Shown here piece after piece: positions 8,234 to 17,200 of a stretch of 64,000 nucleotides of DNA. Source of the stretch: Streptomyces sp. R21 (lineage in GTDB: Bacteria > Actinomycetota > Actinomycetes > Streptomycetales > Streptomycetaceae); NCBI RefSeq assembly GCF_041051975.1, contig NZ_CP163435.1:3596001-3660000 (forward strand), in the 5' to 3' direction. The notes beneath the pieces were generated by a model. The model ran no database searches. It was not told where the DNA came from and saw only the letters and a list, made by a program, of their open reading frames with translations. Numbering within the stretch: the stretch's first letter is position 1; each line of letters opens with the position of its first letter. The position numbers were made by a program, and so were the translations under genes.

Positions 8234-9163
8234 TCAGAGCACCTTCTTGTCGGTCGGGCCGTCGGTCGGGCCGCCGGTCGGGCCCGTGCTGTCGGTCGGG
8301 CCGTCGGTGTCTGCCGGTGGTGCGCCCTCCGGTTCCACGTCCCACGGCTCGTCCTCCGCCGGAGGCCTTCGCAGCAGGGCGATCGAACCGGAGACGGTCG
8401 TCGCCTTCAGCTTGCCGTTGCCCGCGCCCAGCCTGCCGGTGATCTGCTTGGCGCCCCACTGGCCCCTCACCCGGAGATCCTCGAAGGCGCTGGAGACCGT
8501 GCCGCTCGCGGTGTTGGCCTCCACCTGCGCGTCCGCCGGATGCGGCAGCCTGATGGCGATCTCGCCCGACACGTTCGACAGATGGACCTCTGTCGGGCGG
8601 GTCCCCGGGTTCAGGTCGACGATCATCGAGCCGCTCACCGAGTCGGCCCGGACGGAGGGGCCCGAGCCCTCGACGACGGTCAGGTCGCCGGAGACCGAGC
8701 TGAAACGCAGGTCGCCGGTGACGGCCTGGGCCTCCACGTTCCCCGAGACCGTGGTGGCGCGGACCGGGCCCGCGAGGCCGACCAGTGTCGTGTCGCCGGT
8801 CACGCCCTTCACGTCCGCCTGTCCGTCCAGTCCGGAGACCATGGCGGTGGCGCCGACGACGCCCACCTCCACGCGGGTGCTCGCCGGGACGGCCAGTGAG
8901 ACCACCGCGCTGCGGCGCCAGCCCTTGCGGTCGAGCCACTTGAGGAAGCCCTTCCAGGGCAGGTCCTCGTAAGCGACGGTGAGGGTGCCGTCCTTCTGGG
9001 TCACGAGCAGCGGCGGGCCCTCTATCTCGGAGACTTCGAGACGGGCGGAACCTTCATCCGTGCCCACGACGTTCACCGTTCCGTTGACGATGCGCACATG
9101 CAGTGCCGTCACGGGGTCGTCGAAGGACAGCTTGCGTGGCTCGGCGACGGACCACTCGGACAT
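8234..9163 (-). CDS. DUF4097 beta-helix-like protein
   Basis: 309 aa with the repetitive short beta-strand pattern of DUF4097 (putative adhesin) proteins: successive units such as VKGVTGDTTLVGLAGPV, EAQAVTGDLRFSSVSGDL and ITGRLGAGNGKLKATTVSGS. There is no signal peptide or membrane helix, so it is probably cytoplasmic. A short Pro/Thr/Gly/Asp repeat tail precedes the stop. Pairing with PadR or AsnC regulators is common for this family, and its function is not established. The ATG at 9163 has an AGGAGG-like site upstream. Confidence 0.82.
   Translation of the reverse strand: MSEWSVAEPRKLSFDDPVTALHVRIVNGTVNVVGTDEGSARLEVSEIEGPPLLVTQKDGTLTVAYEDLPWKGFLKWLDRKGWRRSAVVSLAVPASTRVEVGVVGATAMVSGLDGQADVKGVTGDTTLVGLAGPVRATTVSGNVEAQAVTGDLRFSSVSGDLTVVEGSGPSVRADSVSGSMIVDLNPGTRPTEVHLSNVSGEIAIRLPHPADAQVEANTASGTVSSAFEDLRVRGQWGAKQITGRLGAGNGKLKATTVSGSIALLRRPPAEDEPWDVEPEGAPPADTDGPTDSTGPTGGPTDGPTDKKVL
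8249..8302 (-). repeat. 12-bp tandem repeat coding G-P-T-D units
   Basis: Copies of GTCGGTCGGGCC at 8249, 8261, 8273 (one change) and 8291 encode the G-P-T-D/G-P-T-x tail of the DUF4097 protein. The unit is a multiple of three, so copy-number change would alter only tail length. Confidence 0.75.
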
Positions 9164-9204
9164 GGTGCGGACCTCCTAGGCGGGGCCTGGACGCGTACGT
9201 ATGA

Positions 9205-9246
9205 CGCGCCATATCGCGTCTTCCAATAGACACGATATATCGCGGA
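9205..9246 (-). promoter_or_regulatory. Candidate PadR operator, ATATCGCG-type repeats
   Basis: Upstream of the DUF4097/PadR operon is an AT-rich segment with ATATCGCG at 9211 and the palindrome CGATATATCG (9233-9242) continuing into CGCG. ATAT-centred dyads are typical PadR targets. The position, 42-83 bp before the first ATG, suits a promoter operator. Confidence 0.55.
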
Positions 9247-9320
9247 TACGGAAAGTCAAGACACCCTTTTCGGGGATCACCGATGGGTCAGGCCGATGGG
9301 TCAAAAGGGGTGAACCGGCC

Positions 9321-9326
9321 TACCGT
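9321..9326 (+). promoter_or_regulatory. Candidate leaderless -10 element
   Basis: TACCGT ends six bases before the ATG at 9333. No convincing -35 is visible, and no ribosome-binding site lies in the short gap. Confidence 0.35.
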
Positions 9327-9332
9327 GTGACC

Positions 9333-10166
9333 ATGTCGACGTCGCCCGCCGAGCCCTCGGCCAAGGCCCCCGGCGCCCTGCTCCTGTGCCGGGCGCAGCC
9401 CGAGTCCGTCGGCCCCGCCGCCCAGTTGCTGCGCGAGCGGATGGTGCTCGCCCGGGCCGGCGCCGAGTGGACCGTGCTGGTTCCCGAGGGCACGCCCTGG
9501 CTGCGCGGCGGCGAACCGGTGGACCGCGTGCTCACCGGCTGGGCCACCGCCCTGGCCGTCGGCGCCCCCTGGCCCGTACTGGCCCTCTGGTGGGACGCGG
9601 ACCGCAGCGGCTACACGCTCGCGTCGGGATTCCGCCGCACCGTCGGTTACGAATGGCTGGCGAACGGCACTCCGGTCGGCGAGGACGAGGCCATGCGCAC
9701 CTTCGCGGCGCGGCTGGGCCTGGACCCGGTCCTGGACGTGCAGTCCCTGGACCGGCTGACGAAACCTGCCATCGACGCCGCCGCCGACGCGCAGGCACGT
9801 ATGACCGGCCTGATCGCGATCCTCACGCGCGCGGGACTGTCGCTTCCCGCCGGCCTCGGCCCCGGAGAACCCGCCGACCGGCTGCGTGAAGCGGCGCGGG
9901 TCCGGCCCGACGCCGAAGTGGTCGAGTGGACCGGCTGGCGCGCCGCCGTCCGTGCGGAACTCGACGTCGTCGAGGGCACGACCCTGGGCCCCTGGCTGCG
10001 CGGCCCCAAGGCCCGCGCCCTCGCGGCCGCCCAGCTGGCCACCGGTCTCCCGCTCACCGCCTGGGGCATGCACCGCCGCAGCGGCGGCTGGATCGTCGCG
10101 GGCGCGCTACTGGTGATCCACGGCGCGCTCGGATTCGCGTACGACCACATGCGCGCCCTCGACTGA
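9333..10166 (+). CDS. Conserved actinobacterial protein of unknown function
   Basis: 277 aa. I do not recognise a catalytic family. The N-terminal half has an alternating strand/helix character with conserved-looking WWDADRSGYTLASGFRRTVGYEWL; the C-terminal 50 residues contain two short hydrophobic segments (ARALAAAQLATGLPLTAWGM and GWIVAGALLVIHGALGFAY) that could be a membrane hairpin. The upstream in-frame extension to 9201 was rejected because it crosses the PadR-type operator and the -10-like element. It has no clear operon partner. Confidence 0.7.
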   Translation: MSTSPAEPSAKAPGALLLCRAQPESVGPAAQLLRERMVLARAGAEWTVLVPEGTPWLRGGEPVDRVLTGWATALAVGAPWPVLALWWDADRSGYTLASGFRRTVGYEWLANGTPVGEDEAMRTFAARLGLDPVLDVQSLDRLTKPAIDAAADAQARMTGLIAILTRAGLSLPAGLGPGEPADRLREAARVRPDAEVVEWTGWRAAVRAELDVVEGTTLGPWLRGPKARALAAAQLATGLPLTAWGMHRRSGGWIVAGALLVIHGALGFAYDHMRALD

Positions 10167-10193
10167 CGACCCTGAGGCCGCCGTACACACGAG

Positions 10194-10376
10194 CTACTCG
10201 TCCTCGTCCTCGTCGTCCAACCGCGCCAGCCAGGTCGCCAGCCGCTCCACCGGCACCTCGAAGTCCGGATTGAGATCGACGAACGTACGCAGCTGCTCGG
10301 CGAGCCACTCGAAGGTGACCTCCTCCTCGCCGCGCCGCTTCTCCAGTTCCTCGATGCCACGGTCGGTGAAGTACAA
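10194..10376 (-). CDS. DUF6104 family small protein
   Basis: 60 aa, reading from a TTG start as (M)YFTDRGIEELEKRRG and ending in an acidic DDEDEDE tail. I recognise this as the DUF6104 family, widespread in Streptomyces and of unknown function. The TTG at 10376 was chosen because AGGAG lies about 10 bases upstream and because family members begin at this residue; an in-frame ATG at 10502 would add a 42-residue low-complexity basic extension. It probably folds as a small helical protein. Confidence 0.78.
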   Translation of the reverse strand: MYFTDRGIEELEKRRGEEEVTFEWLAEQLRTFVDLNPDFEVPVERLATWLARLDDEDEDE

Positions 10377-10587
10377 CTCTTGCTCCTGATGCGCACGGGA
10401 CAAGCCCCTCGGGCCTACCTCCCCAGGGTAGGCCGTGCCGGGCGGGCCCGGTTTCGCGCGTCTTCGTGACCGGTTTCGCGCCTCTTGTGGGGTCGCCTGC
10501 AACCGAACGGAGTATTAGCCTCGTCGCAGATCAAGTGTGCTTCGGATACGGAGAGTTGACGAGGCGGGGGCCTGACGGGGGAGCGGG

Positions 10588-11046
10588 ATGAGTCATATCC
10601 AGGAGATCGAGCTGCCGGACGGCACGGTGATCACGGCCCGGGTCGGGACGCCGGAGAGTTACGGCGGGGACGATCAGGACGTCGGCTTCCTCGACGTCGC
10701 CCGGTCCAAGGTGGAGGACCTCGGGGAGCTGATCACGGGCGTCGGGAGCAGCGTTCTCCGGGCCGCCCGCGCGGCCGGACCCGACGAGGCCGCCGTCACC
10801 TTCGGGGTGGAGATCACCGCGAAGGAGGGCCTGGCGATGGCCGTACTCGCCCGGGGCGAGGCCAAGGCCTCCCTGGAGGTCACCCTCACCTGGCAGTTCG
10901 ACAAGCAGCGGGCACGGGACGCCGCCGCGGCCGACCGCCACCTGCCGGGCGGTGCCGAGCCACTGACCGGCATCCACGCTCGGGGTGGCGCCCGGCCACC
11001 GACCAGCAACTTCGAGCCGCGCGACGACCCCGCCACGCATGACTGA
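10588..11046 (+). CDS. CU044_2847/Trypco1 protein, first gene of the conflict locus
   Basis: 152 aa. The N-terminal 110 residues (IQEIELPDGTVITARV, then GVEITAKEGLAMAVL and an ending VTLTWQF) match the trypsin-co-occurring domain 1 family. Such proteins sit next to trypsin-like proteases and NTPases in predicted conflict systems and are thought to regulate or be targets of the protease. The last 40 residues are polar and probably disordered. Its ATG has a GGGGGAG site, and the stop overlaps the protease start by eight bases (ATGACTGA), so translation is coupled. Biochemical function is unknown. Confidence 0.82.
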   Translation: MSHIQEIELPDGTVITARVGTPESYGGDDQDVGFLDVARSKVEDLGELITGVGSSVLRAARAAGPDEAAVTFGVEITAKEGLAMAVLARGEAKASLEVTLTWQFDKQRARDAAAADRHLPGGAEPLTGIHARGGARPPTSNFEPRDDPATHD

Positions 11047-13084
11047 CCAGCACCCCCACCTCGACCGTCTCGGCGCCCTGGCCAGGGCCGCGACCGTCCA
11101 TCTGCTCCCCGCCGAGGGCGACGCCACCCCCTTGTGGGGCAGTGGCTTCTTCGTGGCGCCCGGCTGGGTGCTGACCGCGGCCCATGTGCTGCGCCCCCAC
11201 CTCGCGAGGGACCGGAGCCTGATCTTCCGGGTGCGCGGACAGGGCGTCGACTCCGAAGCCCGGCTAGTGGAGTGGCTGCTCACCGATCCGGCGCGGCCCG
11301 TGGTGCCGCCGGAGCAGGACCTCGCCCTCGTACGGCTGGTGGACGACGGCGTCGAGCACGAGTGCGTCTGGCTGGGCGACCGGGCCGTACGCCACACGGG
11401 TGCCCTGAAGGTGTACGGGTTCCGTCCCGAGCCGCCGGAGGGGCCGCGGCGCCGTGCGGTGTCCTGGAGCGTGAACGCCGAGATCAACGGCCATGACGAC
11501 GACGAGTACGGACTGATCTTCAAACCGGACAACGAGTTCCCCAGCGGGGTCTCGGGCGGGCCGCTGCTCGACCCGGACACCGGGGCGGTCGTCGGCCTGA
11601 TCAAGTCGCGCCGGACGCAGCGGGACGGCGGGAAGGCCGTCTCGCTCGCCGCGCTGCGGCAGTTCGGGGACACCTACCGGAAGGTGATGGCGGCCCACGA
11701 CGTCTGGCACGGCGACGAGCCGGTCTCCGACACCGGGGACAACTGGGTCGACCTGCAGTCCGCGACGGCCGCCGGCGGAGAGCTGTGGACCCCCGCCGAC
11801 CGCCGCACCGCGCTGGCGCTGCTCGCCGCGCTGCCCCAGCCGCCGGACACGCCGACCGTGGAGCTCCTCGCGGGCATGGCCCGGAGCAACTACCGGTGGC
11901 CCGGCGGCACTCCCGAGCTGCTGACCTGGCGCGACGGGTGCGGGCTGCTCTACGAAGGGAGTCATCCCCTCAGCCCGTTCACCTTCCTCAGATACCTCAG
12001 GCTCGTCGAGGAGTACGTGCGCGCACGGTGCGACAACCCCGACAACCCCGACAACCCCGACAACCCCGACAACCCCGAAAACACCGACGACACCAGGGCG
12101 CTGCGCGACTGGACGGCGAAGCGGCTGCGCAGGCACCCCTCGCGCGACCTGTACGCCGTGGTGCAGGAGGCACGGCTCCCCGAGGAGCTGCGGCCCCGCC
12201 GCGAGGACGGCCCGGAACGCGTCGTCATCCCCTATCCCGGCCCCGGCGACGGCCCCGTCGTCGCGGTCCTGCTGGACCCGGTGATCGGCTCGAACCCCAC
12301 CCGTTTCTTCTGGCAGATCTGGCTCGACAGCGGCGGCGACGGCGGCGGCACGAAGGAGCCCGAGCTGTACGCCACGGACCGCTCGCACCACGGGGCCCTG
12401 CCCGGCGAGCTGGTGCAGGCGCTGCGCACCCCGCTCGGCAGGCTGTTCCAGCTGAAGGACGCGGAGCGCCACCCCGTCCCCCTCGAAGTCGCCCTGCCCG
12501 CCGAGTACTTCGACACACCCGTGCACAAGTGGCGGTTCGACGACATCGCGGAACTGGACGACGCCGGTCACCTGGGAGCGCACCGCAGGCTGGTGCTGCG
12601 CGCCCTCGCACGCCGGGGAGAACCGGACAAACTGTGGGTCGACCGCTGGCACGCGATGGCGTCGGAGCAGCAGTTCAGTGCCTGGCGCACCCCGGAACGC
12701 GGTATGAGTCAGAGCGCCCGCCGCTATCAGGAGGCGGCCTGCGGTCTCATCCCGGTCATGTGCCGCCCGGCGGGACGCGGCGCGGGGCGGGCCGCCATGA
12801 GGCTGGCCCTGGAGAGCGGTCACGGTGTCGCGCTGTGGCACATCGACGGCCATGCCGGCCGCGCCTGCCCGGACGCCTGCGACCTGTTGTACGTCAAGGT
12901 GGGGGAACTGTTCGCCACCCTCGAATCGCTGGACGAACTCCCCGACCGGCTGCGGCTGGTGCGCCAGGAGATCAGCGAACGGCAGCCCGACCGGCTCTGG
13001 GCGAAACCCCTGGCCCTGCTCTGGGACGACCCGAGGCGACCGTTGCCCGCCGAGGAGACCGAGCCCGTGGACTCGCCGCTGTGA
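11039..13084 (+). CDS. Trypsin-like protease fused to VMAP C-terminal domain
   Basis: 681 aa. Residues 12-210 form a trypsin-fold protease with an intact triad: His49 (LTAAHVL), Asp94 (EQDLALVRL) and Ser172 (GVSGGPLL). There is no signal peptide, so it acts in the cytoplasm. Residues about 230-335 are a helical adaptor-like segment, followed by an Asp-Asn-Pro repeat linker and, from about 356, a VMAP-C domain (vWA-MoxR-associated protein; landmarks VVIPYPGPGDGPVVAVLLD and LWVDRWHAM). VMAP proteins co-occur with MoxR ATPases and vWA proteins, both encoded next. The probable role is a protease activated when the MoxR/vWA module senses a signal; its substrate is unknown. Confidence 0.85.
   Translation: MTDQHPHLDRLGALARAATVHLLPAEGDATPLWGSGFFVAPGWVLTAAHVLRPHLARDRSLIFRVRGQGVDSEARLVEWLLTDPARPVVPPEQDLALVRLVDDGVEHECVWLGDRAVRHTGALKVYGFRPEPPEGPRRRAVSWSVNAEINGHDDDEYGLIFKPDNEFPSGVSGGPLLDPDTGAVVGLIKSRRTQRDGGKAVSLAALRQFGDTYRKVMAAHDVWHGDEPVSDTGDNWVDLQSATAAGGELWTPADRRTALALLAALPQPPDTPTVELLAGMARSNYRWPGGTPELLTWRDGCGLLYEGSHPLSPFTFLRYLRLVEEYVRARCDNPDNPDNPDNPDNPENTDDTRALRDWTAKRLRRHPSRDLYAVVQEARLPEELRPRREDGPERVVIPYPGPGDGPVVAVLLDPVIGSNPTRFFWQIWLDSGGDGGGTKEPELYATDRSHHGALPGELVQALRTPLGRLFQLKDAERHPVPLEVALPAEYFDTPVHKWRFDDIAELDDAGHLGAHRRLVLRALARRGEPDKLWVDRWHAMASEQQFSAWRTPERGMSQSARRYQEAACGLIPVMCRPAGRGAGRAAMRLALESGHGVALWHIDGHAGRACPDACDLLYVKVGELFATLESLDELPDRLRLVRQEISERQPDRLWAKPLALLWDDPRRPLPAEETEPVDSPL
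12032..12094 (+). repeat. 9-bp tandem repeat (GACAACCCC) in the protease linker
   Basis: Five perfect GACAACCCC units (12032-12076) and two degenerate ones (12077-12094) encode DNP x5, ENT and DDT between the protease/adaptor part and the VMAP-C domain. The unit preserves the reading frame. Confidence 0.95.
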
Positions 13085-13247
13085 ACACGGACTCCGCCCC
13101 GAATCCGCCTCGCGCCTGGCCGGAAAGCGCCGTGTGGCAAGCCTGTCCTGGGTACCTTTCCAGGGGCCCGTCTGACGCCTTGTGGATGCCTGACGCCCCC
13201 GTCGGCCAGGACGTGGAGGACCACCGACCGTCGACGAGGAGCAGACC

Positions 13248-14270
13248 ATGACCGAGTGGCTCATCTACGAGGGCACCGGGGGGCCGGATCCGGACAGGAT
13301 CCGGCGTCTGCCCGATCCACCGCCATGGCGTGCGTTCGACGCCCCGGTGGTGCCGTACGAGGTCCCGGAGCTCGACTCGACGACCCGCCGCAGACTCGGC
13401 GCGCGCAACGTCCCGCTGCCCATCCAGGACTCCGACACCCTCGAACTCATCAACGCCGCCCTCTACTTGAGGCGCCCCCTGCTCGTCACCGGCGAGCCGG
13501 GCGTCGGCAAGTCGACGCTCGCGCACTCCATCGCGTACGAACTCGATCTGGGCCGGGTCCTGGAATGGCCGGTCGTCAGCCGCAGCGAACTCAAGGACGG
13601 CCTCTACACGTACGACGCCATCGGCCGCCTCCAGGACGCCCAACTCGACCGCGCCGCACAGCCCGACGAGGACCCAGCCTCCCAGGACATCGGCCGCTAC
13701 ATCCGGCTCGGCCCGCTCGGCACCGCGCTCCTCGCCGCCGACCGGCCGCGGGTGCTGCTCATCGACGAACTCGACAAGAGCGACATCGACCTGCCCAACG
13801 ACCTCCTGAACGTCCTGGAGGAGGGCAGGTTCGCCATCCCGGAGCTGGAGCGCATCGCCGACCGGCCCGGACAGGAGACCGTGCGCGTCCTCACCGACGA
13901 CGGGCGGCGCGTGGCGGTCACCGGTGGCCAAGTCCGCTGCCGGGCCTTCCCGTTCGTCGTCATGACCAGCAACCGCGAACGCGACTTCCCCGCCCCGCTG
14001 CTGCGCCGCTGCATCCCGCTCGACCTCAAGGCACCGCGCGAGGAACGGCTCGCCGCGCTGGTGCAGGCGCACTTCGGCAGCGGCTCGTACGAGGACAACC
14101 ACGACATCGTCGACCAGTTCACGGAGGCGGAGGCGGACGGCGCGCTGCGCCCCACCGACCAGCTCCTCAACGCCATCTTCCTCGCCCAGCACGCCGCACG
14201 CGACGGCCGGCACCGGCGCGAGGAGATCTCCGAGCTGCTGATGCAGCCCCTGGACCGCGGGCCCAGGTGA
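13248..14270 (+). CDS. MoxR-type AAA+ ATPase
   Basis: 340 aa. Walker A GEPGVGKST and Walker B VLLIDELDK are followed by a sensor region (FVVMTSNRERDFP) and arginine-rich lid (RRCIPLDLKAP), as in MoxR AAA+ proteins. These work as ring-shaped chaperones with vWA-domain partners, remodelling or loading metal or protein clients. An N-terminal 60-residue extension (MTEWLIYEGTGGPDPDRI) is typical of the VMAP-linked subgroup. It is 163 bp downstream of the protease-VMAP gene and its stop is five bases before the vWA gene, which makes the two likely partners. Confidence 0.92.
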   Translation: MTEWLIYEGTGGPDPDRIRRLPDPPPWRAFDAPVVPYEVPELDSTTRRRLGARNVPLPIQDSDTLELINAALYLRRPLLVTGEPGVGKSTLAHSIAYELDLGRVLEWPVVSRSELKDGLYTYDAIGRLQDAQLDRAAQPDEDPASQDIGRYIRLGPLGTALLAADRPRVLLIDELDKSDIDLPNDLLNVLEEGRFAIPELERIADRPGQETVRVLTDDGRRVAVTGGQVRCRAFPFVVMTSNRERDFPAPLLRRCIPLDLKAPREERLAALVQAHFGSGSYEDNHDIVDQFTEAEADGALRPTDQLLNAIFLAQHAARDGRHRREEISELLMQPLDRGPR

Positions 14271-14275
14271 CCCCG

Positions 14276-17200
14276 ATGTCCGCCAAGGCTCCCCGGAGCG
14301 CCCCGGCGAGCGGCGTGAGCGCAGAGCTCACGGCGCTGGTCGCGCGCATGCGCGAGGCGGACATCCCGCCGAGCGTCGAGGAGCTGGCGGACGCCCTGTG
14401 GCTGGCACGCTGGCTGCCCGCACCGGAGCGGCCGTCCGCCGCGCCCGTCCCCACCGGTCCCGCCGGGCCCAGACCGCCGACCGGGACCGGAGACGGGGGC
14501 CTCCCGGCGCCGCCGCCGACGCCCTACCAACCGCACAGTGAGTCCCGACCCGCCGACCGCGCGGGGCTGTTCGCACCCGGACCCGGTGATGAAACGGCGG
14601 CCGGGACCCCCGCCATGCGACCCGTCCGGGTGCCCGCCGCCCCCGCGCTGCCCGAACCCCTCGCCCTGCAACGGGGGTTACGCCCGCTCCAGCGCTATCG
14701 CGCGCCCGTACGCCCGGTGCCGCGCACCCTCGACGAGAACGCCACCGCCGAACAGGCCGCCGAGACAGGCCTCCTGCTGCCCGTCCTGCGCACCGAGCGC
14801 CGCCGCGAGGCCCGGCTGCTGCTCCTCATGGACGTCTCCACCTCGACCGTCGTATGGCAGCAGGCACTTGACGAGCTGCGCCAGGTCTGCGAGCGCGCCG
14901 GAGCCTTCCGCGAAGTGCACGTCCAGTACCTCCACGAGAGCGAGGGCGGACTGCCCGGCTGCGCCGCAGGACCCGAGCGCAGCGGCCCGCTGCACGCTCC
15001 CGAGCAGCTCTGCGACCCGACCGGGCGGCGCCTGACCCTCGTTCTCAGCGACTGCGCCGGGCCCATGTGGCGCAGCGGCCGTATGCAGCGGCTCCTGCAC
15101 CGCTGGGCGTCCACGGCGCCCGTCGCCGTTGTACAGCCCTTGCCGCAGCGCATGTGGCTGCGCACCCATCTGCCCGCCCGCCGCGGACTGCTGCACCGGC
15201 GCGAAGGGCCCGCCGGACAGCTGGAGTTCACCCCGGACCGCGGCCGCCCCGAGCGCGCCGCGCTGCCGATCCCGGTGCTCGCGCTGCGCCGCGGCTCCGT
15301 GGAGGGCTGGGCCCGGCTGATCGCGGGCTCCACCGGGCAGTCGCTGTCCACCGCCGCGGGCTGGGTCCGCGCGGAGCACGCACCCTCGGCGGCGCCCGTG
15401 CGCGCCGCCGAGGACATCTCGGGCGAGGAGCGGGTACGGGCCTTCTGGCGCCCCGCGTCGCAGGAGGCCCGGCGGCTCGCGGTGTATCTGTCCGCGGTGC
15501 CGCTGTATCTGCCGGTGATGCAGCTCGTGCAGCATGCGATGCTCGCCGGGAGCGGCCCCGAGGTCCTCTCCGAAGTCCTGCTCAGCGGTCTGCTCAAGCG
15601 CCGCGAGGACGCCGCCGACCCGCGCGCCGTGCGCTACGACTTCCTGCCCGGCGTCGCCGGGGAACTCCGCTCGCACCTCGCCGTCCACGAGGTGGAGCTG
15701 CTGTTCAAGCACTGCTCGGAGTACGTGGAGCGGCGGTTCGGGCGCAGCGCGCGCAACTTCCCCGCGATGGCGGGGGAGTTCCTGCGCGGGGCGGTCGAGC
15801 CCACGGGGGCCGGGACGTCCGGCGGCGAGGAGGAGCCTTCGGGCCTGCGCGCCTTCGCCGAGGTGTCGGCGGAGGTGCTCCGCGACCTGGGACAGCGGAT
15901 TCCCGCTCCGCCGCTGCCTCCCATGGACTCGGAGGAACTCGTCGCCAAGGGGCGCGCCGCGTTCGCCCGGTACGAGGCGGAGGGCCTGACGCGCGAACTC
16001 GACACCGCGATCGGGCACTTCGGGGAGGCCGTGGCGTATGCGCGCCGGGAGAAGGGGCGCCTCGCGGCAGCCGAGGAACTCGCGGGCGCCCTCCTGGCGC
16101 GCTGGCGGGTGAGGCGAGTGGGCGAGGACCTGCGAGACGCGTTGGAGGCGCTGGGAGGATCCTCGCCCCGCACGGCCGCGCCGCGCACGCAGTTGCTGCG
16201 AGGCCTGATCCACTGGGCCCTGGCGGGTGAACTGCCGGGCTCGGGGCTCGACTTCGAGGGGATCTCCGAAGACGTACGCACCTGGGCACGGGAACAGGAC
16301 ACCGCGTACCCGGCGGAGCGATGGGCCTCGGCCCTGCTGCTGCACAGGGCCGACGCGGCTCTGACGGAGGCCATGTCCGGCTCTATGCCGATCGAGCCGC
16401 CGAGTTGGCACCGGCTCGGGGCGGAGTCGTATCCGACCGTGCGGCGCGCCTTCGCCGAGCAGGCCGCGCCGCTGGCGAGCCCGCGCGGACTGTTCCGCGC
16501 CGACAGCGCGGAGGAATGGTACGTACGGGGGCTGGAGCGAGCCATCGCGAGCGTCAAGCCATTGCTGGACTTCTCGCCGGCCGAGCGCGGCCGTCTCGTC
16601 TGCGGACGGCTCTGGCTCGACCTGGCACGGCAGTACGCTGGACACGGAGCCGTGCCGGCGGCGGCCGCCCTGGACATCGCGGCCGACGCGGCCCAGACCG
16701 CCGTCGACAACCTCCTCGCGGCCGTACGCTCCGAGGACGTCCTCCCGGCCCCCGAGCGCTGCCGGGCCTGGCTGGACGTCGCCTCGGCCCTGGAGATCGT
16801 CCAGCCGGCGCGAGAGGACGGCCGTGAGCGCCGACTGATCCTCGGCGCCGTCGAGCAGGCCATGGCGGCGGCCGGTGACGACACCGCCCTGCGCTACGAA
16901 TGCCATGTGTGGGCCGCCCGTACGTACCGCGCCCGCCATGACGCCACCGGTCGTGACACGGACCTCGACAGCTCCGTCGCCGCCTGGAAGGAGGCCGTGC
17001 TCCTGCTGGACCAGGACGACCCCCATACCGCCGGTGTCCTGACGGAGTACGGCACAGCCCTGATCGCACGAGGACAGGAGCGGAGCTCCGCGGAGGACGC
17101 CGACGCCGCCGTGCGCATCCTGCGCTCCGCGGTCGACGAGACGGCCGAGACGGACCCCGAGCTGCCTCAGCGGCGGATACATCTGGGCATAGCCCACATC

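Noticed and set aside
12032..12094. CRISPR-like short repeats
   Set aside because: Units are contiguous 9-mers without spacers and are coding; no cas genes are present.
13085..13247. An additional gene between the protease-VMAP and MoxR genes
   Set aside because: The 163-bp gap has open frames but they are Pro/Arg-rich and lack a start with a ribosome-binding site.
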